52,532 bases of DNA, from NCBI GenBank assembly GCA_038527215.1, contig JBCBGC010000046.1, positions 1 through 52,532 on the forward strand. Direction: 5' to 3'. Origin of the DNA: JAWPMV01 sp038527215 (GTDB taxonomy: Bacteria > Bacteroidota > Bacteroidia > J057). A program made the translations under genes and the position numbers. Shown here piece by piece: positions 1 through 8,038 of this stretch (positions are counted from its first letter, which is position 1; every line of letters begins with the position of its first letter). The notes under the pieces were generated by a model. The model did not search any database. It saw only the letters and a list, made by a program, of their open reading frames with translations, and was not told the origin of the DNA.

Positions 1-1
1 C

Positions 2-304
2 AATGCGGAAGCCATTGCCGATATGGCCCTGGAAAATTTCATCGAAATGCGAGACAGTGTCGGGAATCCGGAGTTTTTGTTCAGAAAAGAGGTTGAACAT
101 CGCCTGGAGCGGCATTTCCCAGACTATGTGAGTCGCTATGAACTGGTCTCTTTCAGCCGCATTCCCTATGCTGAAGCCTATCAGCGCGGCCTGATCAACC
201 AACAAATTCTGGATGAGTTGTTGGAAGGGATTGATTCCGTGGAGGAGGTAGATATGGAAAAAGCCGGTCGCCTGATCGAAGAAAAACTGAGCAAGTTCAA
301 TTAA
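2..304 (+). CDS. kmo: Kynurenine 3-monooxygenase, C-terminal fragment (gene enters from the left edge)
   Basis: The reading frame is open from base 2, so this is the last 100 residues of a gene that starts outside the window. The sequence shows an 'ENFIEMRD' stretch, 'FLFRKEVE' and 'FSRIPYAEAYQRG', which match what I know of the C-terminal part of kynurenine 3-monooxygenase. That family consists of FAD- and NADPH-dependent flavoproteins that hydroxylate L-kynurenine to 3-hydroxykynurenine, in tryptophan breakdown and de novo NAD synthesis. The FAD-binding half is not in the window, so completeness cannot be judged. No terminator follows; a promoter for the next gene begins 30 bases after the stop. 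The identity rests on remembered family motifs and I consider it likely. Confidence 0.8.
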   Translation, partial: NAEAIADMALENFIEMRDSVGNPEFLFRKEVEHRLERHFPDYVSRYELVSFSRIPYAEAYQRGLINQQILDELLEGIDSVEEVDMEKAGRLIEEKLSKFN

Positions 305-333
305 GCTTAGCAGGAAAAAGGGGCATGGAGGGT

Positions 334-364
334 TTTGCCTCCCCCCGAATTATGCCTATATTTG
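334..364 (+). promoter_or_regulatory. Bacteroidota-type promoter, perfect match
   Basis: TTTG at 334-337, a 19-base spacer, then TATATTTG at 357-364. This fits the sigma-ABfr consensus of Bacteroidota (TTTG, N19, TAnnTTTG) exactly. Transcription should start near 369-372, only a few bases before the ATG at 374. Confidence 0.75.
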
Positions 365-373
365 TGCCCGCAA

Positions 374-724
374 ATGAAGGCAATTCGCGCAACATATTAT
401 CTATTTGCCATTGTGATCGCCGGCCTCTCTATGATGGCCTGGCTGAAAATGGATAAAGTGAGCTTCTATCACCATTACTTCAAGGGGATAGAAGAAGTTG
501 CCTCTCGCAATTCGCAGGATCATCAGGAAATCATGGTGTGGGAGGCTGTGCCAACAGCCGCTGCCCAGGCCCTTCCGTTGGTTTTCCTTACGGGATTGCT
601 CCCTTTTCTGGGACTCTCTACCGAGGAACATCCAGCTGCTCAGCTGACGATCATCCTGCCTCCTCAGCCTCTGCTCTCTCTCGCTGAGAATCTTATCACC
701 GTTGCCCCTACCCGGGCTCCGTAG
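374..724 (+). CDS. Small membrane-anchored protein of unknown function
   Basis: I do not recognise this 116-residue protein. Residues 1-22 form a hydrophobic N-terminal segment after a Lys/Arg start (MKAIRATYYLF), consistent with a signal anchor or signal peptide. A second hydrophobic stretch lies around residues 65-82 (ALPLVFLTGLLPFLGL), followed by a Pro- and Leu-rich tail. The upstream in-frame ATG at 335 lies inside the promoter, so the ATG at 374 was chosen. The predicted transcript start falls within about five bases of that ATG, so the mRNA would be almost leaderless. It lies 113 bases ahead of secDF on the same strand and may be co-transcribed with it. Whether the protein is made is moderately supported by the promoter placement. 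Confidence 0.5.
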   Translation: MKAIRATYYLFAIVIAGLSMMAWLKMDKVSFYHHYFKGIEEVASRNSQDHQEIMVWEAVPTAAAQALPLVFLTGLLPFLGLSTEEHPAAQLTIILPPQPLLSLAENLITVAPTRAP

Positions 725-837
725 TACCTACCGCATGTTTCCTGCTCCTTCCTTCTCATTTGGTTGAGAGCGGGCTCCCGTCCCATAGTTTATGGGCACG
801 GCCTCTTATTATTTTTTTGCAACTACTTTTACTTTTT

Positions 838-3800
838 ATGAGAAATAAATCAACGATTATTGCCCTATTGACGGTGTTCACCCTCATTTGTGGGTATAAT
901 CTATTCTGGACTTACCAGCAATACAGCCTGGAAAGCCGGGTTACACCCTATCGGGTGGCTTCTGACTCCATCCGAGTCGCCAAACCTGACTCAGCGGCCT
1001 GGACCACTGAGGATTTAAGGATTACCCACGATTTCGATAGCATTCAGTCTACCCTGGCTACCGAAAGACAGGAAGCTGCTGCACGTTCCTTTACCCTCGG
1101 TCTTGACCTGCAGGGCGGAATGTATGTAACCATGGAGGTAAAAATCTCCGACCTGATCAACCAGTTGGCTTCTGAGCCTGAAGATCCTCAATTCATGGCT
1201 GCCATTGCCTGTGCGGATCAAAAGCGTGCAGAAGAAGCCCTGCCTTACATTGATCTTTTTATAGACTGCTTCCAGGAAAATGTGCCCGACGGCAACCTCG
1301 GTGCCACCTTTACCAATGACGAGTATGAAATCGGCTTTGGTACCTCTGACGATGAAGTGATTCAGTTCCTGAGAGATCAGGCCGTCAGCGGCATGGACCG
1401 TACTTTCCAGATCATCCGGGCCCGGATTGATGGATTTGGGGTAGTATCTCCAAACCTGCAAAAGCTGGATAACAACCGTATCCTGCTGGAGCTTCCTGGG
1501 GTAAAGGATGAAGAGCGGGTAAAAAAGCTGCTCAAGCAAACTGCTGAGCTGGAATTCTACGTAGGATATTCCTACCGCGAATCTTATCCGATCCTCCGCC
1601 TGATCAATGAAAAATTGAAAGAAATTCAGGGCATCGTGGAGGTTGATACCGCGGCTACTGAAAATATTGCCTCTGCCGAAGACGCAGAGACCCCAGCCGT
1701 AGATGACTCTACAGCAAATGACTCCAGCAGTGTCGATACCCTGGCTGCTGATACAGCGAAAGCTTTCGAGGACATGACCCCGGAAGAGCAAGAAGAAGCG
1801 CGGGCCCAGTTCCGGGCTGAAAACCCCCTCTTCGCTGTCCTGGGTCAGTTTGACTTCAGCCAGCCTCGCTTCACCGAGTCTAACACCCCGCTGGTAGGTT
1901 TTGCGGCAGAAGCCGACATCCCTACCATCAACAAATACTTTGAGATGGACGAGGTTCAGGAAATCATTCCTGAAGACATGAAATTCGTATGGGGCTTCAA
2001 ACCTACCGAAAACGGGATTGTAGAACTGATTTCGGTGAAAAAATCTGAAGATGGCGGTGCTGCTTTGGGTGGAGACGCCGTATCAGATGCCCGTCAGGAC
2101 TTTGATGGAAATACCGGTGAGCCCGTGGTGTCCATGACCATGAACATTGAAGGGGGACAGCAGTGGGCCGATATTACCCAGATCGAATCTTCCAAAAACC
2201 CTAAAGGACACGTAGCGGTTCTGCTGGACGGAAGACACTATACGTATCCGCGGGTTATCAACCCCATCCAGGACGGACGGACCCAGATTACCGGTGGATA
2301 TACAAACACCACTGAAGGGATCGGAGAAGCCAAAGACCTCGCCAACGTACTGCAGGCTGGTCAGCTGCCGGTTTCCACCGTTCTGGAAGGTAGCCAGACC
2401 GTAGGGCCATCTCTGGGAGCTGAGAACATCAATAACGCGATGCTCTCCTTCCTGATCGCCTTCCTGTTCATCCTGGCTTTCATGGCCTTCTACTATGCCA
2501 AGGCAGGGCTGGTTTCAAACGTAGCCCTGATTGCCAACCTGGTGTTCATCCTGGGTCTTTCTGCAGCCTTTACCATTGTCTTTACCCTGCCTGGTCTGGC
2601 AGCGGTAGTATTGACGGTAGGTATGGCGGTAGATGCCAACGTACTGATCTTTGAGCGTATTCGTGAGGAACTGGCCAAAGACAAAACCCTCAAGGCTAGT
2701 ATCAAAGCTGGTTTTGCCAACGCCTTCTCCTCGGTAATGGATGCAAACATTACCACCTTCCTAACGGGGGTTGTTCTGGCGGTTTCCGGGGTAGGTCCGA
2801 TTCGTGGTTTTGCCGTTTCTTTGATGATCGGTATCGTAACCTCTCTGATCTCAGCCCTGATCATTACCCGTCTGATCCTGGATTACTACGCCAACAAAGG
2901 CGGTAATTCTATCAACTTCGGATTGCCTTCCACCATCGGTCTTTTCAACAATGTGAAGATCAACATGGTGAGCCGTCGCAAATTCTTCTACTTTGTGTCT
3001 GGAGGCGCCGTGGCCATCTCTCTGCTGGCGATCTTATTCATCGGTTTCAAAACCGGGGTAGACTTCAAAGGAGGACGTCAGTACAATGTCGTCTTCATGG
3101 AACAAGGAGAAAATCCTGCTCCTAAGTCGCTAACCAGCGATGATGTGGAAGTGCTGCGTAAAGACCTGACCGATATCTATAACAATGTCGCGCCGACCAT
3201 CAAAACCCAGAGTGCCAGCAACCGTCTGATGATCACTACTTCCTACCTCAAAGAGGATCGGGAAGCTGATTCTACCGTCAAGGCGATGCTGCTCGAAGGG
3301 ATTTCGAAAAACTATGGGGATTATGCCATCTCCATCCCGGAATCCACCGATGTGGGACCGACCGTGGCGAAAGATATCCAGAATGCGGCCTACCGCACGG
3401 TATTCTTCTCCCTCTTGATCATCTTCTTCTACATCCTGCTGCGCTTCCGGAAATGGCAGTACAGTTTGGGTGCGGTGATCGCGGTCTTCCACGATGTATT
3501 GATTGTATTGGGCATCTTCTCCCTGCTCAGTCTGTTTGATAACCTGCCGATCAACGTAGAAATCGACCAGGCCTTGATTGCCGCCTTGTTGACGATCATT
3601 GGTTACTCCATCAACGATACGGTGGTAGTGTTTGACCGGATTCGGGAAAATATTGGAGAAATGAAGTCGAGCAAGCTGTCTGATATTTACAATATCTCGA
3701 TTGATCAGACGATCAGCCGGACCTTGATTACTTCAGCGACCACCTTCCTATCCGTACTGGCCCTCTTCATCTGGGGAGGAGATACCATTCGTGGTTTCAC

Positions 3801-3969
3801 CTTCGCCATCATGATCGGGGTGATTGTGGGTACTTACTCTTCTATCTTTGTGGCCAGCCCGATTTCTCTGGATACTATTCTGAGAACGGAGCCTGAATTG
3901 GATGAGGAGCAAACCAAATCTTCCAGCAAAGGAAAAGGACAAAAGAAAGGCAAAGCTAAAAAGGCTTAA
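838..3969 (+). CDS. secDF: Protein translocase subunit SecDF (fused SecD and SecF)
   Basis: This 1043-residue inner-membrane protein assists SecYEG by using the proton motive force to pull preproteins into the periplasm. The SecD half has an N-terminal membrane segment, the conserved 'LGLDLQGG' at residues 88-94, a large periplasmic region and the transmembrane motif 'GMAVDANVLIFERIREE'. The SecF half repeats this with 'GVDFKGGRQY' and 'GYSINDTVVVFDRIREN'. The start at 838 gives a normal Lys/Arg start before the first membrane helix; the frame is open further upstream to an ATG at 760, which would add an atypical extension. Two features are unusual: a Glu/Asp/Ala/Ser-rich insert at about residues 268-325 in the first periplasmic region, and a lysine-rich tail (KGKGQKKGKAKKA). 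The fusion of both halves is normal in Bacteroidota. Confidence 0.95.
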   Translation: MRNKSTIIALLTVFTLICGYNLFWTYQQYSLESRVTPYRVASDSIRVAKPDSAAWTTEDLRITHDFDSIQSTLATERQEAAARSFTLGLDLQGGMYVTMEVKISDLINQLASEPEDPQFMAAIACADQKRAEEALPYIDLFIDCFQENVPDGNLGATFTNDEYEIGFGTSDDEVIQFLRDQAVSGMDRTFQIIRARIDGFGVVSPNLQKLDNNRILLELPGVKDEERVKKLLKQTAELEFYVGYSYRESYPILRLINEKLKEIQGIVEVDTAATENIASAEDAETPAVDDSTANDSSSVDTLAADTAKAFEDMTPEEQEEARAQFRAENPLFAVLGQFDFSQPRFTESNTPLVGFAAEADIPTINKYFEMDEVQEIIPEDMKFVWGFKPTENGIVELISVKKSEDGGAALGGDAVSDARQDFDGNTGEPVVSMTMNIEGGQQWADITQIESSKNPKGHVAVLLDGRHYTYPRVINPIQDGRTQITGGYTNTTEGIGEAKDLANVLQAGQLPVSTVLEGSQTVGPSLGAENINNAMLSFLIAFLFILAFMAFYYAKAGLVSNVALIANLVFILGLSAAFTIVFTLPGLAAVVLTVGMAVDANVLIFERIREELAKDKTLKASIKAGFANAFSSVMDANITTFLTGVVLAVSGVGPIRGFAVSLMIGIVTSLISALIITRLILDYYANKGGNSINFGLPSTIGLFNNVKINMVSRRKFFYFVSGGAVAISLLAILFIGFKTGVDFKGGRQYNVVFMEQGENPAPKSLTSDDVEVLRKDLTDIYNNVAPTIKTQSASNRLMITTSYLKEDREADSTVKAMLLEGISKNYGDYAISIPESTDVGPTVAKDIQNAAYRTVFFSLLIIFFYILLRFRKWQYSLGAVIAVFHDVLIVLGIFSLLSLFDNLPINVEIDQALIAALLTIIGYSINDTVVVFDRIRENIGEMKSSKLSDIYNISIDQTISRTLITSATTFLSVLALFIWGGDTIRGFTFAIMIGVIVGTYSSIFVASPISLDTILRTEPELDEEQTKSSSKGKGQKKGKAKKA

Positions 3970-4051
3970 GCTCAAAAAAGCTGGTTTCATACGGTAAAAT
4001 CACGCGTTTAGTCAGATTACACCGGTTGAAACCCGGAAAATGATAAGAAAG

Positions 4052-4084
4052 CAGGCAGCCTTAGGGCTGCCTGTTTGTCTTTTT
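4052..4084 (+). terminator. Intrinsic terminator after secDF
   Basis: Nine-pair GC-rich stem (CAGGCAGCC at 4052-4060 with GGCTGCCTG at 4065-4073), loop TTAG, followed by a T-rich run (TTGTCTTTTT). Confidence 0.85.
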
Positions 4085-4162
4085 GCCAAAATTCCTTTGT
4101 TTTGGAATATCAAACGTAAATTCCCTTCAGCCGTAATAAGCATTCATCCTTAATTTTAGCCA

Positions 4163-4855
4163 ATGCTTTTCTTTCTTCAAGCCATGTCATATGCTGATTC
4201 TTTGGCCATGTCCACCGGATCAGAATACACATCAAAAAATTTCTTCCAGGTATTGATCGCAGGGGACTGGCCCATGATCCCTTTGATCATTCTGCTCTTT
4301 TTGGCGCTGGTCATCTGGGGAGAACGATATCTGACCATTCGTAAATCAGATGGAGATTCTGAAGAATTCATCTCTCAGGTGCGTAAGTATGTCCTGGCAA
4401 ACAACATCGAGGCCGCTAAAGGGCTTTGCGACTCTCAAAACACGCCTTTCTCCAGAATGATCCGTAAAGGCATTGAACGGCTGGGCTCGGCCTCTCTCAA
4501 GGATATAGAAGCCTCCATAGAAAACGTAGGAAAACTAGAGGTATATCGGATGGAGCGACGCCTTTCCATTTTGGCGACAATCGCCGGTGCAGGTCCAATG
4601 ATTGGCTTCTTTGGTACGGTACTGGGGATGATCAAAGCCTTTAACAAAATTGTGGAAGTAGGCGGACAAGCTGATGCTGTAGCCCTGGCTGACGGGATCT
4701 CTGAGGCCATGATTACGACCGCTTCAGGACTGGTAGTGGGGATTATTGCTTACCTGGCTTACAACACCCTCGTGGCCATGGTGAACAAAGTTGTCTACAA
4801 ACTGGAATTGACCACCACCAGCTTCATTGACTTGCTGCAAGAGCCTGCAGCTTAA
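4163..4855 (+). CDS. exbB: MotA/TolQ/ExbB proton channel family protein
   Basis: Inner-membrane proton-channel subunit that, with its ExbD/TolR partner, would energise a TonB- or TolA-type protein. The protein has 230 residues with three membrane segments. The first is 'MIPLIILLFLALVIWGERYL'. The conserved core 'LSILATIAGAGPMIGFFGTVLGMIKAF' spans the second segment and carries the family glycines, and the third contains 'ITTASGLVVGIIAYLAYNTL'. The start is uncertain: a TAATTTTA element at 4151-4158 resembles a -7 box and would place the transcript start at or just after the ATG at 4163, so in-frame ATGs at 4184 or 4208 are alternatives. An exbD gene follows 31 bases later. A single exbD partner is seen here, whereas many Bacteroidota loci have two. 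I cannot tell ExbB from TolQ. Confidence 0.9.
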   Translation: MLFFLQAMSYADSLAMSTGSEYTSKNFFQVLIAGDWPMIPLIILLFLALVIWGERYLTIRKSDGDSEEFISQVRKYVLANNIEAAKGLCDSQNTPFSRMIRKGIERLGSASLKDIEASIENVGKLEVYRMERRLSILATIAGAGPMIGFFGTVLGMIKAFNKIVEVGGQADAVALADGISEAMITTASGLVVGIIAYLAYNTLVAMVNKVVYKLELTTTSFIDLLQEPAA

Positions 4856-4886
4856 TCCTTTTTTCCGAAATCTATAGCTGATTCCT

Positions 4887-5294
4887 ATGTCTATCAGATC
4901 AAGAAATAAACCCAGCGCAGAATTCAACGCGGCTTCCATCTCGGATATCGTATTCCTGCTGCTGATCTACTTCATGCTGACCTCCAGCTTTGTAACCCAG
5001 TCCTCCTTGCGGATCCAGTTGCCGAGCAGTAGCTCTGACCGTCCCTCCAAAGGTGGGAACTACATTACCCTGGCCGAAGATGGGGCCATGGCCTGGAACA
5101 ATACCAAAGTAGCTGACCGCGAAGAACTGCGACCTTTCCTGGAAAAAATCCTCGTCGAGGATGATGATAAATCCAATGACATCATCAACCTCCGCATTGA
5201 TAAGCGGGTGGTGATGGAAGATGTCGCCCCGGTAATCGGCCTGGTGGCGGAATATGAAGGTGCCAAGCTGGTCATTATGACGGAGCAAGAATAA
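4887..5294 (+). CDS. exbD: ExbD/TolR family biopolymer transport protein
   Basis: Partner of the ExbB-like channel 31 bases upstream. At 135 residues it has the usual family size. It has a short cytoplasmic N-terminus, one membrane helix (about residues 20-38, 'SISDIVFLLLIYFMLTSSF') with the conserved Asp of the family near its start (D21), and a periplasmic domain of about 90 residues with mixed beta strands. The helix Asp is the residue known to be needed for proton flow. The gene ends just before a strong terminator, so exbB-exbD form a two-gene unit. Whether it works with TonB or with a Tol system cannot be decided from the window. Confidence 0.88.
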   Translation: MSIRSRNKPSAEFNAASISDIVFLLLIYFMLTSSFVTQSSLRIQLPSSSSDRPSKGGNYITLAEDGAMAWNNTKVADREELRPFLEKILVEDDDKSNDIINLRIDKRVVMEDVAPVIGLVAEYEGAKLVIMTEQE

Positions 5295-5310
5295 TCTTTG
5301 CCCTTAAAAA

Positions 5311-5345
5311 AAAGCCCCGGACTGCCTTCAGTCCGGGGCTTTTTG
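5311..5345 (+). terminator. Intrinsic terminator after exbD
   Basis: Stem of about 13 pairs (AAAGCCCCGGACT at 5311-5323 with AGTCCGGGGCTTT from 5330), short loop, ending in TTTTT. The A-run on the 5' side means it could also work on the other strand. Confidence 0.9.
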
Positions 5346-5444
5346 TATGACTTTCCTTAACTTTCCCCTCAGAACTTGTAACCTCCCCCCACCTCGCAGG
5401 TTCCACTGGTGAAAAACGATTCCTAGCTAAACCTTAACCAAAAC

Positions 5445-6653
5445 ATGAACAAAACCATTACCCTCGGTTTGTTGTGGGCCGTCTGCTCATGGAGCTTATT
5501 GCCCGCTCAGACCATCCAACCGGGTGATCTGGTCATCAATGAATTGCTGGCCAGCAACACCACTAACACCGCCGATCAAGACGGAGAATTTGATGACTGG
5601 ATAGAGTTGTTTAACCCTACCTCCCAAAGTCTGAACCTCTCCCAGGTATATTTGACCGATGATCCTGCCAATCCTACCGCCTATGCACTGCCGGATACGA
5701 CCATCCCGGCCGGAGGCTATCTGATCATCTGGGCGGATGATGACAGCCTGCAGACAGGCCTCCACGCCTTTTTTAAACTGACTACCGCTGGTGAGTTTTT
5801 ATGGATTGGCTATGCTAATGGAGCCGTCATCGACTCCCTGACCTTTCCTCAACAGAATACCGATGTAAGCTGGGGGCGCTTACCGAATGGTACGGGCAAT
5901 TTCCAGTATATGCCGCCTACCTTCTCTGGCCCCAACCAGGATTTTGCCGTGGTCAATGACACCATCCAACCCGGTGCCCTGGTCATCAATGAATTTATGG
6001 CCAGCAATCAGACTACCCAACCCGATCAGGATGGCGAATTTGATGACTGGATCGAGTTGTATAACACCACGAATAATGCGCTGTCCTTGTCCAGGGTCTA
6101 TCTGTCGGACGAGTATGCCAATCCGGTAGCCTGGCCCTTCCCTGACACCGTTATCGGGCCTAGAAGTTACCTGATCATCTGGGCAGATGATGATGGCAAT
6201 CAAGCCGGGCTACATGCCTCCTTTCGCCTGGGGTCGGGAGGAGAGCAACTATTTCTGGGTTATGCAGATGGCACTTCCATTGACAGCCTGAGTTTCGGAC
6301 CACAAAGTGTAGATACCACCTGGGGACGGTTTCCCAATGGAAGCGGCCCTTTTGCTTTCCTGCAACCGACTTTCGCGGCAGAGAACAACCCCTTGCCTCC
6401 TGCGGGTCTGGCAGATGGATTTCCAGACCTACAGGTGAAGGTTTTTCCGAATCCCGCTTCGGATCGACTCTTTTTGCAGTTTAGTCGGCCTATTGACGCC
6501 CAACTGAGCTTGTTGGGCTTACGGGGCAAAGTGATTTTACAAGAAAGGCTACAGGGCATCTCCGAGCGGACGCTGGACCTCTCCCTATTGCCTCCGGGCA
6601 TTTATGTGCTCCGGCTGGGTGAGCGAGGCCATCAAAAGATTCTGGTCAAATAA
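5445..6653 (+). CDS. Secreted protein with two lamin-tail domains and a T9SS sorting domain
   Basis: 402 residues. Residues 1-21 are a signal peptide (hydrophobic core, cleavage after LPAQ). Two copies of a lamin-tail-type immunoglobulin-fold domain follow at about 24-160 and 174-311. Each has 'LVINE', 'DQDGEFDDWIEL', 'YLIIWADDD' and 'WGR.PNG', which are typical of bacterial lamin-tail domains. Such domains are common in secreted bacterial proteins, where they are thought to bind partners or anchor; no enzyme domain is present. Residues about 331-402 ('VKVFPNPASDRL' to 'ILVK') form a T9SS C-terminal domain, so export to the surface is expected. The gene sits alone between two terminators. The binding target is unknown. 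Confidence 0.85.
   Translation: MNKTITLGLLWAVCSWSLLPAQTIQPGDLVINELLASNTTNTADQDGEFDDWIELFNPTSQSLNLSQVYLTDDPANPTAYALPDTTIPAGGYLIIWADDDSLQTGLHAFFKLTTAGEFLWIGYANGAVIDSLTFPQQNTDVSWGRLPNGTGNFQYMPPTFSGPNQDFAVVNDTIQPGALVINEFMASNQTTQPDQDGEFDDWIELYNTTNNALSLSRVYLSDEYANPVAWPFPDTVIGPRSYLIIWADDDGNQAGLHASFRLGSGGEQLFLGYADGTSIDSLSFGPQSVDTTWGRFPNGSGPFAFLQPTFAAENNPLPPAGLADGFPDLQVKVFPNPASDRLFLQFSRPIDAQLSLLGLRGKVILQERLQGISERTLDLSLLPPGIYVLRLGERGHQKILVK
5511..6380 (+). repeat. Internal tandem duplication of the lamin-tail unit, 450-base period
   Basis: The segments starting at 5511 and 5961 encode near-identical openings (TIQPGDLVINE and TIQPGALVINE). They stay in register at exactly 150 codons through the DDWIEL and IIWADDD motifs. 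The DNA is also very similar at both repeat starts, which points to a fairly recent in-frame duplication. Confidence 0.85.
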
Positions 6654-6665
6654 CCAAAAGATCAT

Positions 6666-6697
6666 ACCGGGGGCATACAACCCCCGGTTTCTTTTTA
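6666..6697 (+). terminator. Intrinsic terminator after the lamin-tail gene
   Basis: Eight-pair stem (ACCGGGGG at 6666-6673 with CCCCCGGT at 6681-6688), seven-base loop, then TTCTTTTT. Confidence 0.88.
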
Positions 6698-6723
6698 TAC
6701 CTTGCCGCTCGTTTTGTCGCACC

Positions 6724-7992
6724 ATGCTTGTCAAACTCATCCAATCTCAGCTTCAGCTGTTCAAGCAATTTGAAGGACCAGCCCGCCAGCTGCTCTCCTC
6801 CTTGTTTATTTTCGCCTTCTTCTTCCCTTTTTTTCTGTTGTTCTCCAATGCCTTTATATTCCGTCAGGCAGCGGGAGAGATTGATTTTAACCTATGGTAT
6901 AACCTCTTGCATCTGTTTGCGGTGCCGATTGGCTTTGCTTATAGTGGATTTCTGCTCAAATACCTGGACATCAAAACTGTATTTATAGCAGGCATGGCCG
7001 GGCAGGTAGTTAACATGGTATGTTTGATGTTTCTGCCGCCAGCCTGGATGGGACAAGGCATGATAGGCTTATTTGGCTTGATCAGCGGCTTGACCAGCGG
7101 CGCTTATTGGGCTGGCCGCAACTATCTTATTCTGTCCGTCACCACCGATGTAAACCGCACCTTCTTCAACGGGCTGGAATATATTTTTTTTATCATCGGC
7201 AATATCCTGACCCCAGCTTTCATTGGGGCCTTTCTAAGTCTGGGGGTGGATTGGGAATGGTTTACGATTGAAAGAGGGTATCAAATTTCCCTCCTGGGGC
7301 CAATCTTGTTGGTCGTAGGAGCCAGTTGGGTAATCTATCGCACGCCCTTTAGCTCTCCTCCTCAGGCGCGTATCCTCTTCCGGTCATTTGGTCCTGTTTG
7401 GAATAAGGTCCGCCTGATGGCGGCTTTCATGGGCTGGACCCACGCGGTGGTCATCGTCTTGCCGACCATCCTGGTCATGAAATTCATCGGAGGAGAAGCG
7501 GAATTGGGGTACTTCACGGCGATTGCTCAAATCATCACTTTGATCATTATGTATGGGGTCAGTAGCCGCGCCAAACCCGGCAACCGGCACCAAATTCTGG
7601 CCAGTGGATGGCTGGTGTTGCTATTGGGCAGTCTGGGGTTTCAGCTTGGGCTTATTTCCTTCCCCTGGATCGTCAGCCTGACTTTGTTCCTGGCCTTATT
7701 TTTTGCCGACCCCATGATGAATGTACCTTACCGGGCCACCGCAATGCGCATGGTGGATCAGCTCCAACTTACCCAAAACCGTAGCCCTTTTGCTTATCTA
7801 ATGGATCTGGAAATTTATAATGCGCTGGGACGCCTCAGTGGGCTGGGGCTTTGTTATATAACCTATTTGTATGGTTCAGAGATGTTGGCCTATTCGCTCT
7901 TCCTTTGGGGAGCGCTATGGCTGCAACTGGTGAATATTCCTCTGATAAAATCCTTTAACCAAGCCCCTCTTCCTTTCAAGAAAAACGCGTAG
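6724..7992 (+). CDS. Major facilitator superfamily transporter (YqgE-like)
   Basis: 422 residues, almost entirely hydrophobic, with about twelve predicted membrane helices, for example 'LFIFAFFFPFFLLFSNAFI', 'MIGLFGLISGLTSGAYWAGRNYLI' and 'WLVLLLGSLGFQLGLISF'. The 'GLTSGAYWAGRNY' stretch in the fourth or fifth helix resembles MFS proteins annotated as putative YqgE-type transporters in other bacteria. The substrate is unknown. The start at 6724 was chosen because the longer frame, opening at 6604, would run through the end of the previous gene and its terminator. The gene has no same-strand partner; the next gene converges on it. The fold assignment is firm, the subfamily is a guess. Confidence 0.8.
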   Translation: MLVKLIQSQLQLFKQFEGPARQLLSSLFIFAFFFPFFLLFSNAFIFRQAAGEIDFNLWYNLLHLFAVPIGFAYSGFLLKYLDIKTVFIAGMAGQVVNMVCLMFLPPAWMGQGMIGLFGLISGLTSGAYWAGRNYLILSVTTDVNRTFFNGLEYIFFIIGNILTPAFIGAFLSLGVDWEWFTIERGYQISLLGPILLVVGASWVIYRTPFSSPPQARILFRSFGPVWNKVRLMAAFMGWTHAVVIVLPTILVMKFIGGEAELGYFTAIAQIITLIIMYGVSSRAKPGNRHQILASGWLVLLLGSLGFQLGLISFPWIVSLTLFLALFFADPMMNVPYRATAMRMVDQLQLTQNRSPFAYLMDLEIYNALGRLSGLGLCYITYLYGSEMLAYSLFLWGALWLQLVNIPLIKSFNQAPLPFKKNA

Positions 7993-8014
7993 CAAAGCAA
8001 AGCTCCGCTACGCG
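7986..8014. terminator. Inverted repeat between converging genes
   Basis: CGCGTAGC at 7986-7993 is matched by GCTACGCG at 8007-8014. The left arm contains the stop codon of the transporter gene. No T-run follows on either strand, so its role as a terminator is weakly supported. Confidence 0.4.
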
Positions 8015-8038
8015 CATGATGGGAAAACAAGGAATCAA

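Noticed and set aside
335..373. Longer start of the small membrane protein at 335
   Set aside because: The ATG overlaps the promoter (334-364), so a transcript from that promoter could not contain it.
760..837. SecDF start at 760
   Set aside because: The added 26 residues put a second hydrophobic stretch ahead of a normal membrane start; the ATG at 838 gives the typical N-terminus.
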